Shown: positions 54,536-63,987, counted from the stretch's first letter. The stretch is DNA of 64,000 bases from Streptomyces sp. NBC_00820 (GCF_036347055.1 NZ_CP108882.1:124001-188000); one strand, 5' to 3'. Notes: generated from the sequence alone by a model not told the origin. Translations and numbers: made by a program.

Positions 54536-54685
54536 GTGGCCGGCACCCTGCAGAACGTGACTGACGCCTCCTTCGACGAGGACGTCCTCAAGAGCGACAA
54601 GCCCGTCCTGGTGGACTTCTGGGCCGACTGGTGCGACCCGTGCCGCCACATCGCACCGTCCCTCGAAGCGATCGCGGCCGAGTAA
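54536..54685 (+). pseudogene. trxA: Thioredoxin truncated after 49 codons
   Basis: GTG 54536 has AAGGAG before it and reads [47 protein letters not shown] and then TAA where a Tyr codon is usual. The active site is CDPC in place of the canonical CGPC. The sequence after the stop does not continue the thioredoxin, so about 55 residues are missing. It lies 42 bp after trxB, in the usual trxB-trxA order. Confidence 0.82.
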
Positions 54686-54771
54686 GCCGACCCGCACCAG
54701 GCCATCGTGGCGTTCGGTGACGCCGTGTACGACGCCGCCTTCGACCTGGCGGGATGTCGGTGCGGCGGTGC

Positions 54772-55512
54772 TTACGGTTTGTGGGTTACCCAGAGCATTT
54801 CCGCCGGCCAGCGATGTGCCCAGTCAGGCGGGTCGGTTTGGTTGTAGCCGTTGGCTGTTCCGGGTTCGGGTCGCGGCTCGATGAGGTCGTCGATGACGAG
54901 ACCTGCGCCGCGCAGGACCTTGATCCAGTCGCCGTAGGTGCGCTGATAGCTGACGGCGCCCTGGTCTTCGGCGATGGTGTCCAGCCCGAAGTAGTCCTGG
55001 TGCAGCGTCGTGGTCGCGCGGCTGGCGGCTTCGTCGTAGCAGGCTTCGAACCATGGGCTGGCGACGTTGAACACCAGGCGCCCACCGCGACGCAGGACGC
55101 GTGCGGCCTGCGGGACGGCCAGGTGCGGGGGCGCCCAGCTGAGCCCGCCGTAGTCACAGAACACCAGGTCGAAGCTGTCGGCGGCGAACGGGAGGTGTTC
55201 GGCGGCGCCTTGCACCAGCGGGTAGCGGGCCGCTCCCATCGCGCGAGCCGCCGCGGCGAGCTGGGCTTCGGACAGGTCGAGCCCGACCACGGTGGCGCCC
55301 TCAGCGGCGAGCACCCTGGACCACTGGCCGGCGCCGCAGCCGAGTTCGAGGACGCGCTTGCCGGTGACGTCGCCCAGGGCGTGCAGGTGCGCGTCGGGTA
55401 TGGCGTACGTGCCCCACAGCCGTGGCGTCGCGCCGATCTGCGGGTCGTGCTTGTGCTGGTAGGCGCCGCTGATCTGATTCCAGAACCGCCGGTTGGCAGA
55501 GATGCTGTCCAC
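54772..55512 (-). CDS. Class I SAM-dependent methyltransferase
   Basis: 246 aa. GTG 55512 (VDSISANRRFWNQISGAYQH) is chosen because it begins the conserved head; the frame is open 51 codons earlier. Motif I, VLELGCGAGQWSRVLAAEG, is at about 54-72, VVGLDLSEAQLAAAARAM follows, and DSFDLVFCDYGGLSW is motif IV/post-II. The C-terminal part (GDWIKVLRGAGLVIDDLIEP) is typical of small-molecule methyltransferases. The acceptor is unknown. Confidence 0.9.
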   Translation of the reverse strand: MDSISANRRFWNQISGAYQHKHDPQIGATPRLWGTYAIPDAHLHALGDVTGKRVLELGCGAGQWSRVLAAEGATVVGLDLSEAQLAAAARAMGAARYPLVQGAAEHLPFAADSFDLVFCDYGGLSWAPPHLAVPQAARVLRRGGRLVFNVASPWFEACYDEAASRATTTLHQDYFGLDTIAEDQGAVSYQRTYGDWIKVLRGAGLVIDDLIEPRPEPGTANGYNQTDPPDWAHRWPAEMLWVTHKP

Positions 55513-55655
55513 GCGCCGACTCAAGCACTGCCTGCCGAGGGCGGTCAACACAATTGTGCTGCGACCGGGAAGGTTCACCGGTTCACGGGTTTCCTGTCTG
55601 GCTGCCGATGCGATCGGGTGGGATCGGTCGACCCGATCCAGCGTCAGGAGGCGTG

Positions 55656-56085
55656 GTGACACCACGGGTTCACGTCCGCAGGATCGCCGACTACGAGGGG
55701 CAGAAGCTGCAGCAGATCGCCTGGCGGGGCAGCACGAACAGCGTGCGCCACCGGCGGGCGATGATCCTGCTGGCTTCTGCGGGCGGCAACACCGCCCCGG
55801 TCATCGCCCGTCTCGTGGCCGCCGACGAGGACACCGTCCGCGATGTCATCCACCGCTGCAACGAGAACGGCCCGGCCTGCCTGGACCCTCGGTGGGCGGG
55901 AGGCCGTCCCCGCCTACTCAGCGATGACGACGCCGCCCCACCGCCGGCTCCTGCCGGGCCAAGCAGGGAAGACCGGCCCGGATACCGGCCACCTACCACC
56001 GCGAGCACGGCGTGACCTACTTCCACGGCTGTTACTCGCTCGGCGACGAACAACTGTGGGGCGTCAACCGCCGCTGCGAGGGCAT
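55656..56085 (+). pseudogene. IS630-family transposase remnant
   Basis: GTG 55656 with CAGGAGG upstream reads VTPRVHVRRIADYEGQKLQQ, RHRRAMILLASAGGNTAPVI and DEDTVRDVIHRCNENGPACL, the helix-turn-helix head of IS630 transposases. After two frame changes a scrap of the catalytic region appears (TYHREHGVTYFHGCYSLGDE). The rest is missing and the element runs into a reductase pseudogene on the other strand. Confidence 0.75.
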
Positions 56086-56109
56086 CGGCGTCCGCCTGGA
56101 CGGCACGCG

Positions 56110-57015
56110 GAATCCATTCGCGGTCGATGACGGGGCGGACTTTCCCTGAGGCGATCAGCGGCCAGACGTGCTCGCGTACGCCGGCGACGATGGCGGCCTT
56201 CTCCTCGAGTGGCCGGGCCCGCAGCGAGGTTGCGGTGACGGCCCCCTCCTTCATCAGCAGGGCGGCGATGTTCAGCTCGCCCTTGGTGCCGCCCTGGAGC
56301 CCGATGATCGCGAGACGGCCGTTGACGGCGAGGGCTGCGACGTTGCGGTCCAGGTACTCGCCGCCGCCCATGTTGTCGAGGATGACGTCGGCTCCCGCAC
56401 CGTCGGTGGCCCGCTTGATCTCGATGACGCAGTCCTTCTCGTGGCAATTGATCAGGATGTCGGCGCCCAGCTCGGCGCAGAACTCCAGTTTCGCCTTCGA
56501 CCCGGCGGTCACCGCGACGCGGGCGCCGATGGCCTTGGCCAGTTGGATCGCCATCGTGCCGATGCCGCCGGCGCCGTCTGCACCAGGAGCAGCTCGCCGG
56601 GGCGCAGGTGGGCGACCATGAAGACGTTCGACCAGACCGTGCAGACCACCTCGGGGAGCCCGGCCGCCTGGATGAGGGTGACGCCCTTGGGTACGGGCAG
56701 CAGCTGGCCGGCCGGGACGGCGACCTTCTCGGCATAGCCGCCGCCCGAGAGCAGTGCGCACACCTCTTCGCCGACGGACCAGCCGGAGACGCCGGGGCCG
56801 AGCGCGGCGATCGTGCCGGAGCACTCCAGACCGAGGTAGGGAGAGGCCCCGGGCGGCGGGTCGTAGACGCCCTGTCGCTGCATGATGTCGGCACGGTTGA
56901 CGGCGGCAGCCACCACGTCGACCAGCACCTCGCCCTCGCCAGGCACCGGATCGGGCACCTCGCTCCAGGTCAGCTTCTCAGGCCCACCGGGTTCGGAAAT
57001 CGTGATCGCGTGCAT
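56110..57015 (-). pseudogene. PIG3-type NADPH:quinone oxidoreductase, frameshifted
   Basis: ATG 57015 (MHAITISEPGGPEKLTWSEV) begins a well-conserved zeta-crystallin-like enzyme (AAAVNRADIMQRQGVYDPPP, YLGLECSGTIAALGPGVSGW). Within the Rossmann motif near 56578, one base is missing after LLLVQ; the next frame resumes DGAGGIGTMAIQLAKAIGAR. The C-terminus is cut near 56110, where IS630 sequence begins. Otherwise it looks recent, since most codons are intact. Confidence 0.82.
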
Positions 57016-57189
57016 GTCTGCGACGCTACTCCCGCGAGCGAAAGCCGTCTCCCCGGCAGGTTCGACTGCGAGGTCGATCGTTGCGGCCATCCCGTCCGCC
57101 CCGCAGCATCCCGACGGCTGCACGGGCATCAGACGCGAGCAGTCCGATGCCCATCCACCCAGGCGACGGCCAACCGGCCCGCGGTGATG

Positions 57190-57440
57190 ATGACGGGCAT
57201 GTTCCGCAAGCCGTCGGTCGACCTCGGCCCTCCCGACGGGCTGGTGCGGAACCTTCGCCCCCCACCCCGCGCCGCCCGTCAACTGGGCGGCGGCCGCACG
57301 GGCCGCCATCGCCGTGGCGCTGCCCCTGGCGATCGGACTCGGCACCGGGCACTCGGCCAGCCGCTCTGCTGTCCGGGATGATCTCCACGATCGGCGCGGT
57401 CGCCTCGGTCTCGGCCCTGGTTGCACGCATCACGCCACGG
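57190..57440 (+). pseudogene. Possible FUSC-type membrane protein N-terminal fragment
   Basis: Joined frames read MFRKPSVDLGPPDGLVRNLR and then RAAIAVALPLAIGLGTGHSA, LLSGMISTIGAVASVSALV. An N-terminal amphipathic segment followed by two hydrophobic helices fits the start of FUSC-family aromatic acid exporters. Frame changes and the missing remainder show it is broken. Confidence 0.42.
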
Positions 57441-57629
57441 AAAGTGACCCGCAATCGAGATCAAGAGCGAGAAGACTGACCACATCGCCATGCACAAGGG
57501 AAGCGCGCTGACGAAACTGTAGCCAGTCAGCGGTTGCACCTCAGGGGCAGAGCGTTCCGCCCCGGCTCCGCGCGGGATGATGTACGGACGACGCAGCGAA
57601 ATGGGCGAACGAGTGGGCGAGGCGGCAGG

Positions 57630-58157
57630 ATGGTGAACCGTATCTGCACGGTGGGACATTCGACACGTGATTTCGGCGAAGTGCTGGCGATGTTGCGGAA
57701 CAACGAGATCACCTGCTTGGTGGATGTCCGTTCGTTCCCGTCGTCGAGGAAGTTTCCGCAATGGAACCAGGCGGAGATCATCCATGCCTTGCCTGACGAC
57801 ATCGAATACCGGTGGATCCCGAAACTGGGCGGCCGCCGGCACACCCCCGCGGGGGTGGCAAGCGCGAATGGCGCCTGGCAGGTGAAAGCGTTCCGTGACT
57901 ACGCCGACTACATGGGCAGCGACGAATTCAAAGCGGGTCTGGACGAACTGCTCGAGCTGGCGGAACACGAGCGGCCGGCGATCATGTGCAGCGAGGCGGT
58001 GCCGTGGCGCTGCCATCGCAGGCTGATCACCGATGCGTTGATCGTGGCGGGCGCGGAGGTGGTGGACATCATGTCACCCACGGCGACGAAGCCGGCGGTC
58101 CTGCACAAGAACGCGCAGGTTCACGACGGACACCTGACCTACCCTCCACCCTGCTGA
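57630..58157 (+). CDS. DUF488 family protein
   Basis: 175 aa. ATG 57630 (MVNRICTVGHSTRDFGEVLA) is the conserved start, with GGCGAGG upstream. CLVDVRSFPSSRKFPQWNQA, YRWIPKLGGRRHTP, and the C-terminal RPAIMCSEAVPWRCHRRLIT with two Cys are the diagnostic DUF488 motifs. The conserved Arg, Cys and His residues suggest an enzyme or nucleic-acid-related role, but none is established. The next reading frame, a fragment of an alkyltransferase-like gene, starts seven bases after its stop. Confidence 0.9.
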   Translation: MVNRICTVGHSTRDFGEVLAMLRNNEITCLVDVRSFPSSRKFPQWNQAEIIHALPDDIEYRWIPKLGGRRHTPAGVASANGAWQVKAFRDYADYMGSDEFKAGLDELLELAEHERPAIMCSEAVPWRCHRRLITDALIVAGAEVVDIMSPTATKPAVLHKNAQVHDGHLTYPPPC

Positions 58158-58164
58158 GGGCGAC

Positions 58165-58252
58165 GTGAGCATCATTGAGGACGTCCGCGAAGCCGTCATC
58201 GCCATCCCGCCCGGGCTTGTCGCCTCCTACGGCGACATCGGCAAGCGGATCG
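58165..58252 (+). pseudogene. 5' fragment of an MGMT-type (alkyltransferase-like) gene
   Basis: GTG 58165 reads VSIIEDVREAVIAIPPGLVA, SYGDIGKRIGAG, the start of the DNA-binding domain of O6-alkylguanine transferase-like proteins. Homology stops at about 58252. The fragment is directly downstream of the DUF488 gene and would have been its operon partner. Confidence 0.62.
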
Positions 58253-58399
58253 GCGCGGGTCGGCGCCGCGCGTGCGGAGGTCGAAACGGCACGGCGCGCA
58301 CAGCGGACCCATCGCCTCGGCCCGCTTGACCGTCCAGGCAGGCCAGTCCGCCGCGAAGCAGGACAGGCCCAGCATCACCATCCCGGCCGGCCTCGGCTC

Positions 58400-58830
58400 T
58401 CAGTACGTGAAGGCGAAGTCCGGCGATCCGGCCGGGAGTTCGCCGATCGGCTGCTGGAACGAGACCATCCAGCGCACCAGCCTCGGCAGTTCGGCGCCGG
58501 GGACGCGGACCTCCAGGCCCTTGCGGCGGCGCACCTCGCGCGCCACCGGCGGGCGGAGGGCGACGACGATCTCGTGGTACGCGTTCAAGGTGTCCGGATC
58601 CCGCGACAACTCCGCGGCGAACGCCGTCCACTCCCCAGTGTTTCTGGGTCACGGCCGGTCACGCCCCAGCACTTGGCATAGAAGTCGGTGTTCATCGGCA
58701 GGTCGAACAGGACGCGGTGCCCTGTGCCTTTCCCGTCGCGTACGTGCACGGCGTGGGCCGTGGTGTGCAGTTGCGGCCCGGCCGCCTTGGCGTTGCAGGC
58801 GTGGGGGTTGGTCGGCCATGGCTTGAGTGA
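58400..58830 (-). pseudogene. Unrecognised gene with a frameshift
   Basis: A minus-strand frame reads ACNAKAAGPQLHTTAHAVHV, RVLFDLPMNTDFYAKCWGVT and RDPETLG, then needs one extra base near 58635 to continue as EWTAFAAELSRDPDTLNAYH, VALRPPVAREVRRRKGLEVR and MVSFQQPIGELPAGSPDFAF. Codon use is good in both parts. No family is recognised. It lies beside the alkyltransferase fragment. Confidence 0.45.
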
Positions 58831-58926
58831 GGGCAGGGCGGCCGTGGCCGTGGGGCGGATACGGCAGTGGCCCCCCGGCCGGATTCGGTCGGGGGGCCAC
58901 TGGCGCTGCGCGGGTGAAGCGGCAGG

Positions 58927-59445
58927 TCAGTATGCGGAGTTGACGTTGTCGATCGAGCCGTAGCGGTGTGCGGCGTAGTTGGCGGCCGCGGTGATGTTCG
59001 CCACCGGGTCGGTCACGCTGTGCGCGGTGCCGGCCACGTGGTAGGTGTTGAACGTCGGGTCGATCACCTGCAGGAGGCCCTTGGAGGGGATGCCCTTCTG
59101 CGCGTTGACGTCCCAGTTGTTCTGGGCGTTGGGGTTGCCGCTGGACTCGCGCATGATGTTGCGGTGCAGGCCCTCGTAGCTGCCGGGGATGCCCTTGGCC
59201 TTCATGATGGCGAGGGACTGCTTGATCCAGCTGTCCAGGTTCCCCGAGGCACCCGCGCTCTTGGCGGCGGTGTGCGTGTGGTGGGAGACGGCCGTGACCG
59301 GGTGGGTGGTCTGCGGCGCCGGGGCGGCGAACGCGGACGTCGGCATCAGCGTCACAGCGGCAGCCGCGGCACCGGTGGCCACAAGGCCGGTCAGGGTGAG
59401 GTTACGCAGGCGGGCAGTACGGCGGGTAGCAAAGATCGCAGTCAA
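58927..59445 (-). CDS. Secreted lytic transglycosylase-like protein
   Basis: 172 aa. TTG 59445 is selected because GGAGAG lies 12 bases upstream and the next residues form a leader: basic TAIFATRRTARLRNLTL, then LTGLVATGAAAAAVTLMP and a cleavage site after AFA. The mature part, after a Thr/His-rich linker, holds an SLT/lysozyme-like domain (IPGSYEGLHRNIMRESSGNP with the catalytic-type Glu, GIPSKGLLQVIDPTFNTYHV, NITAAANYAAHRYGSI). It should act on peptidoglycan outside the cell, for example in growth or germination. The leader contains a probable riboswitch. Confidence 0.85.
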   Translation of the reverse strand: MTAIFATRRTARLRNLTLTGLVATGAAAAAVTLMPTSAFAAPAPQTTHPVTAVSHHTHTAAKSAGASGNLDSWIKQSLAIMKAKGIPGSYEGLHRNIMRESSGNPNAQNNWDVNAQKGIPSKGLLQVIDPTFNTYHVAGTAHSVTDPVANITAAANYAAHRYGSIDNVNSAY

Positions 59446-59454
59446 AAGGGGGTC

Positions 59455-59640
59455 TCTCCAGAGGACGTCGTTGAGGCACCGGCCCGAAATCGGTCGCGGC
59501 CTGTAGGGCGTCGGGGCGAGGCCCCGCAGCTGCCGGGCAGATAAGAAGCGGACCCACCCGGTGATCAACACCCGGTCCCGGTCCGCTGCTCCCGGCAACG
59601 ACCTCCATGATTAACGGCGGACAATTCCCCACGCAACCAT
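59455..59640 (-). ncRNA. Probable cyclic-di-AMP (ydaO-type) riboswitch leader
   Basis: Read toward the transglycosylase gene, the leader has GGTCGTTGCCGGGAGCAG, then GGACCGGG, GGGTGTTGATCACCGGGTGG and a complementary CCCGGCAGCTG block before a GGGGCCTCGCCCC hairpin. This layout resembles the ydaO-type leaders that precede resuscitation and peptidoglycan hydrolase genes in Streptomyces. I matched it by eye and could not test it against a covariance model. Confidence 0.45.
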
Positions 59641-60129
59641 GTGACCTACTACCCCACTACGCAGAAATGTCTCGAATGTCCCGTTTTGACGTTTGCGGTG
59701 CTGCTCAGAGGGAAGCCCCGCTACGACCCTCGATAGGACGTGACCCACCCCCTATGAGCACCATCACCCCCCCACCCTCCAAACGACCAAGCCGGACCCA
59801 AAGACCCGACCACTCCACACCACCCACCAGGAGCGGACGACGGCCCGTCCCGCCGGGACGGCTCGCGGAGGTCCGGGGGACGCCGGCATCCCGCCCGTGA
59901 CGGCGCACCAACCGCGGCCCGGCCGGTGGACAGCGACCTCCACGTCGAGGAATCCACCAAGCGGATGCCCCGCAACCAGCAAGATCCCGCTCCTGCCGCC
60001 CGGACGCTTCAAGAGCGGACCGGGGTCCAGGGAAAGCTGAGCGTCGGCCCGGCCGTTCCCGATACCCGCGCTGTTCGACGCGTTACTGAACTTGAACTCG
60101 TGATGTCGGGCGCGCAGGGCTGATGTGCG
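59641..60129. other. Intergenic stretch with no gene seen
   Basis: About 490 bp. The part at 59760-59900 is C-rich with CCCACC runs and carries open frames on both strands that are low-complexity Pro/Arg sequence. The promoter of the transglycosylase leader should lie near 59650-59720. I see no RNA or repeat. Confidence 0.4.
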
Positions 60130-60430
60130 TCAGATGTGGGCCCTGACTTGCTGCACTGGATGTCCGAGCGCGTCCCCGATGGCAGTCAGTTCCTCGTCAC
60201 TGAACCAGGCGCGCTCGGGGTTCCAGATGGCGATCTCGAATCGGGCAAAGCCACAGGGCCAGTCGTAGGCCAGTGCGTCCAGCGAGGTCGCGGTGCCACA
60301 GCAGGGAACCACCACGGCGAGGGTTGCGAAGCCGTCGTCGCAGTGCGCTTCGAGTAGATCGGCCCACCACTCGGTTTCGATCGACGCCCGCAGTGGGGAC
60401 AACCGATCTTCTGCACTCGATTCGTCAGGC
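60130..60430 (-). pseudogene. Hypothetical protein, probably a C-terminal fragment
   Basis: About 90-100 codons ending at 60130: ETEWWADLLEAHCDDGFATL, VVPCCGTATSLDALAYDWPC, FEIAIWNPERAWFSDEELTA. This resembles the end of a roughly 200-aa Streptomyces hypothetical protein. A TTG at 60402 could start a short version, but the frame continues upstream into IS21 debris without a good start. Confidence 0.5.
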
Positions 60431-60509
60431 GGGAACCTCCTCCAGGCGACGCGATGCTACTGAACGCGCGTTCGGGTGCCAGGTTCCCGAGCCGGTCACT
60501 CCTCGAGAG

Positions 60510-60690
60510 CCAGGCCGGCGCCGACGAGAGGAGCTCGACGCCCCACCGGTCGAGCTCCATACAGCCGAGCTCGTTGATGCACAGGCTCTTCTTGATCCGT
60601 TCGCACTTGGCGAGGCTGTGGACCAATACCGCGTCGATGTTCGGGCGGACGTCGAAGTCGAACCTGCGAAGTGACTTGTGGCGACGCAAC
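60510..60690 (-). pseudogene. IstB-like (IS21) ATPase remnant
   Basis: The frame reads LRRFDFDVRPNIDAVLVHSL, AKCERIKK and then directly CINELGCMELDRWGVELL. In intact IstB proteins about 70 residues with the Walker A motif separate these two segments, so an internal in-frame deletion has removed the ATP site. No IstA is present. Confidence 0.7.
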
Positions 60691-60749
60691 CGGGCAGCCC
60701 TGATCCGTCGCCTCGGACGTGGCGCCGGATCCTGCTCAGGGTTGGTGCT

Positions 60750-61310
60750 CTACGGGCCGTACGTGCCGACCAGTCGTAGTGCGGTGGACCGAGCGAGGGC
60801 GACGGGGTCCGGCGTGCCGAGTGCCTCGGCGAGGGTGAGTGCCGCGATTCCGTGGACGAGGGACCACACCGCCTCGCTGGTTGCGGCGCGGCCGGCCTCG
60901 CGCGTCGGGGGGATGCCCGCGTCGATCCTGGCTGCGAGCAGGTCGAATACGTGTCGGCGTGCGGCGCGGAAGGCGGCGTCGGTGTCGTGGACCAGATCCA
61001 GGCGGAACATCACGGCGTAGTAGCCGGGGTGCGTGATCGCGAATCCGACGTAGGTTCCGGCGGCCGCGTCCAGGCGGCCGCCTGCCTCTCCGGCGCTGAG
61101 GGCGGCGGCGAGCAGGTCGAAGCCCTGTGTCGCCAGAGCGGTGAAAAGCCCTCTCCGGTCCTTGAAGTGGTACGTCGGCGCGGCATGCGAGACGCCGGCC
61201 CGGCGTGCCAGGTCCCGTAGCGAGAGCGCGTCCGGGCCGGCGGCGGCGACGAGCTCGGCGGCGGTCGCCAAGACCTGGTTGCGCAGGTTTCCGTGATGGT
61301 ACGGCGTCAC
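60750..61310 (-). CDS. TetR family transcriptional regulator
   Basis: 186 aa from GTG 61310 (MTPYHHGNLRNQVLATAAEL). The helix-turn-helix is LSLRDLARRAGVSHAAPTYH at about 30-49, followed by FKDRRGLFTAL; the C-terminal domain (YYAVMFRLDLVHDTDAAFRA, AVWSLVHGIAALTLAEALG with WSLVHG) is of the WHG type. It is divergent from the uvrB-like gene, with an inverted repeat between them, so it probably represses that gene as well as itself. Confidence 0.9.
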   Translation of the reverse strand: MTPYHHGNLRNQVLATAAELVAAAGPDALSLRDLARRAGVSHAAPTYHFKDRRGLFTALATQGFDLLAAALSAGEAGGRLDAAAGTYVGFAITHPGYYAVMFRLDLVHDTDAAFRAARRHVFDLLAARIDAGIPPTREAGRAATSEAVWSLVHGIAALTLAEALGTPDPVALARSTALRLVGTYGP

Positions 61311-61349
61311 GGCGGCACCGTACCGCCTGGACTAGTCATTGGCAAGATA

Positions 61350-61364
61350 CTTGTCGTTGACAAG
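61350..61364. promoter_or_regulatory. Inverted repeat between tetR and the uvrB paralogue
   Basis: CTTGTC-GTT-GACAAG is a perfect inverted repeat in the 136-bp divergent region; an overlapping CAAG-ATA-CTTG adds symmetry on the left. It is a good candidate operator for the adjacent TetR protein. Confidence 0.6.
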
Positions 61365-61446
61365 ATTATGGCGAACGCGCAAACTAGACGGTGACTAGTT
61401 CTGTTTGTCCGCTTCTGTGCGGTTACATCGAGTCCAGGAGCGACCC

Positions 61447-63384
61447 GTGGCATTTCCTTCCGAGAATCGGCGCATCACGCTCGCCGACCACACCGCCGAC
61501 GAGGTCATCCGCGCCGGCCGACCGTTCCAGGTGGTCTCCCGCCACTCCCCGTCCGGCGACCAGCCGCAGGCGATCGCCGAGCTGGAAGCCCACGTGCGGG
61601 CCGGGGAGAGCGACGTGGTGCTCCTCGGTGCCACGGGCACCGGAAAGTCCGCGACGACCGCCTGGCTCATCGAGAAGCTGCAGCGGCCCACGCTCGTGCT
61701 CGCGCCGAACAAGACGCTCGCCAGCCAGCTCGCGAACGAGTTGCGTGAACTGTTCCCGCACAACGCGGTGGAGTACTTCGTCTCCTTCTACGACCATTAC
61801 CGGCCCGAGTCGTACGCCCCGAGCACCGACACGTACTTCGCGAAGGAGTCGATCTCCAACAAGGAGGTCGACCGGCTGCGGCACTCGGCGACCTGGTCGC
61901 TGCTCAGCCGCCGCGACGTGATCGTCGTGGCGTCCGTCTCGTGCATCTACGGCCTCGGCACGCCTCAGTCCTACCTCGACCGTTCGATCCGGCTGGCGGT
62001 GGGCGACACCATCGATCGCGAGGATCTGCTCGCGGCGCTGGTCGACATCCAGTACACGCGCACCGACTCGGAGCTGACCGGGGGCGGCTTCCGCGTCCGC
62101 GGCGACACCATCGACATCCACCCCGCCTACGAGCGCACGATGCTGCGGGTGGAGCTGTTCGGCGACACGGTCGAACGGCTGACCGTCGCCGATCCGGACA
62201 CCGGCGAGCTGCGCGAGGTCGTCGACAAGACGCGCGTCTTCCCCGCCACCCACTACTTCGCCGGCCCCGAGCGGATGCGCGCGGCGGCCGACTCGATCCA
62301 GGCCGAGCTCGCGCAGCGGGTCTCGGAGCTGCGTCGCGGCGGCAAGCTGCTCGAGGCCGAGCGGCTGCGGGAACGGACGGAATACGACATCGAACTGATC
62401 CGGCACACGAAAGTCGCCTCCGGGATGGAGAACTACTCCCGGCACCTGGACGGGCGCGCCCCGGGCACTCCTCCGTCCACGCTCCTGGACTACTTCCCCG
62501 AGGACATGCTCGTCGTCATCGACGAGTCACACGTGACGGTGCCGCAGCTGTCCGGTATGAGCCACGGCGACGCCGCGCGCAAGAACACCCTGGTCGACCA
62601 CGGATTCCGGCTGCCTTCCGCGCTGGACAACCGTCCGCTGACGTGGACGGAGTTCGCCGCGCGATGCCCGCAGCGGGTCTACCTGTCCGCGACACCGGGC
62701 AGGTTCGAGCTGACCGCCGCGCGGGGCGCGGTCGTCGAGCAGATCATCCGGCCGACCGGACTGCTCGATCCGCAGGTGATGGTCAAGCCGACCGCCGGCC
62801 AGATGGAGGACCTGGTCGCGCAGATCCGCGAACGGTCCACCCGCGGCGAGCGGACCTTGGTGACGACGTTGACCAAGCGGATGTCGGAGGAGCTGACCGA
62901 CTACTTCGACTCTCATGGAGTCCGCGTCCGCTACCTGCACTCCGGCGTCAGCACCCTGCGCCGCGTCGAACTGCTCGCCGAGCTGCGCCGCGGCGACTAC
63001 GACGTGCTGGTCGGCATCAACCTCCTGCGTGAGGGACTCGACCTGCCGGAGGTCTCGCTGGTCGCGATCCTCGATGCCGACCAGGACGGAATCTTCCGCT
63101 CGGACACGGCGCTGGTCCAGATGATCGGCCGCGCGGCGCGCAACGTCAACGGCGAAGTGCACATGTACGCGGATCGGATGACGCCCTCGATGCAGCGCGC
63201 CATCGACGAGACCGACCGGCGCCGGACGCTGCAGGCAGCCCACAACCGGACACACGGGATACGTCCGACCGCCCTGCGCAAGAAGATCGAGAACACGGTG
63301 GCCGCCCAATACCCGCAGGCACAGCACCCGACCACCGGCACGTCCTACAACCGCAGGATGGCGACAGGCAAACGGGCCGCTTGA
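61447..63384 (+). CDS. UvrB paralogue without UVR domain
   Basis: 645 aa from GTG 61447 with AGGAG upstream. Walker [11 protein letters not shown] is at 61-70, the beta-hairpin region [20 protein letters not shown] at about 114-133, the Walker B-type motif [12 protein letters not shown] lies mid-protein, and helicase motifs [36 protein letters not shown] and MIGRAARN are intact. The protein ends soon after [16 protein letters not shown], where standard UvrB continues into the UVR domain that contacts UvrC. It should still bind DNA and UvrA and hydrolyse ATP. It may be an inducible, specialised repair or helicase protein under the divergent TetR regulator. Confidence 0.9.
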   Translation: MAFPSENRRITLADHTADEVIRAGRPFQVVSRHSPSGDQPQAIAELEAHVRAGESDVVLLGATGTGKSATTAWLIEKLQRPTLVLAPNKTLASQLANELRELFPHNAVEYFVSFYDHYRPESYAPSTDTYFAKESISNKEVDRLRHSATWSLLSRRDVIVVASVSCIYGLGTPQSYLDRSIRLAVGDTIDREDLLAALVDIQYTRTDSELTGGGFRVRGDTIDIHPAYERTMLRVELFGDTVERLTVADPDTGELREVVDKTRVFPATHYFAGPERMRAAADSIQAELAQRVSELRRGGKLLEAERLRERTEYDIELIRHTKVASGMENYSRHLDGRAPGTPPSTLLDYFPEDMLVVIDESHVTVPQLSGMSHGDAARKNTLVDHGFRLPSALDNRPLTWTEFAARCPQRVYLSATPGRFELTAARGAVVEQIIRPTGLLDPQVMVKPTAGQMEDLVAQIRERSTRGERTLVTTLTKRMSEELTDYFDSHGVRVRYLHSGVSTLRRVELLAELRRGDYDVLVGINLLREGLDLPEVSLVAILDADQDGIFRSDTALVQMIGRAARNVNGEVHMYADRMTPSMQRAIDETDRRRTLQAAHNRTHGIRPTALRKKIENTVAAQYPQAQHPTTGTSYNRRMATGKRAA

Positions 63385-63705
63385 GCGCCGACGGCAGTCG
63401 TGCGGGGGGGCTTCGGCGAGACCTCTGGGGTAGACCGGAATACGTTTCGCCGGCTCTGGCCTCCGCGTCACGTCGATCGGTGCGGTTGCACCACAACCTG
63501 GGCACCTTGATCGGCGTGATGCCGGGCGTGAACTGCTTCTGCGCCTACGCGAGGACACCCAGCGCATCACCCGCCGCGTCCACTACAAGCGCGTCGCCGG
63601 CACTCCCCTATCAATGGCCGCGATCCGTCCGGCGAGGGAGACAGGGACCCGGAACGGCACCCACAGCCCGACTGAGCGGCGTGACGGGCCCTTCGGATTC
63701 CGGCA
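63385..63705. other. Stretch after the uvrB paralogue with decayed coding sequence
   Basis: About 320 bp between converging genes. Short frames such as LRLREDTQRITRRVHYKRVA on the plus strand look protein-like but have no start or family. I see no convincing terminator hairpin or repeat. Confidence 0.35.
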
Positions 63706-63987
63706 TCACTGCTTTGCCGACGTCTCCTCGTCGTCCGGCTCCTGGTGTTCCTCAACCAACTGCTCGATCTCCCGGGGGACCTCGTACAGCGCCTTCAGGA
63801 CCAGACCCCACGCCCGGTCCCGCAGCTCCTCGGGTACCTCGTCTTCGATCTTCTCCGCGAGCCTGCCGATCTCGTCCCTGGCGTCATCCTCTGTGCCCGT
63901 GGTCGGCGCGGTCATCACCTCCCAGAGGAGCCGGCCCACCCCGGCCGCAACCCGGCCTATGTTGCCGAGCACCGAGCCCACATCCAT
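63706..63987 (-). CDS. Small acidic hypothetical protein
   Basis: 93 aa from ATG 63987 with GGAGGA upstream. MDVGSVLGNIGRVAAGVGRL is an amphipathic N-terminal helix, followed by a strongly charged helical region (DDARDEIGRLAEKIEDEVPE, VPREIEQLVEEHQEPDDEET). There is no signal peptide or Cys. It resembles a small gas-vesicle- or stress-associated accessory protein (GvpG-like in size and charge), but I cannot assign it. Confidence 0.72.
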   Translation of the reverse strand: MDVGSVLGNIGRVAAGVGRLLWEVMTAPTTGTEDDARDEIGRLAEKIEDEVPEELRDRAWGLVLKALYEVPREIEQLVEEHQEPDDEETSAKQ

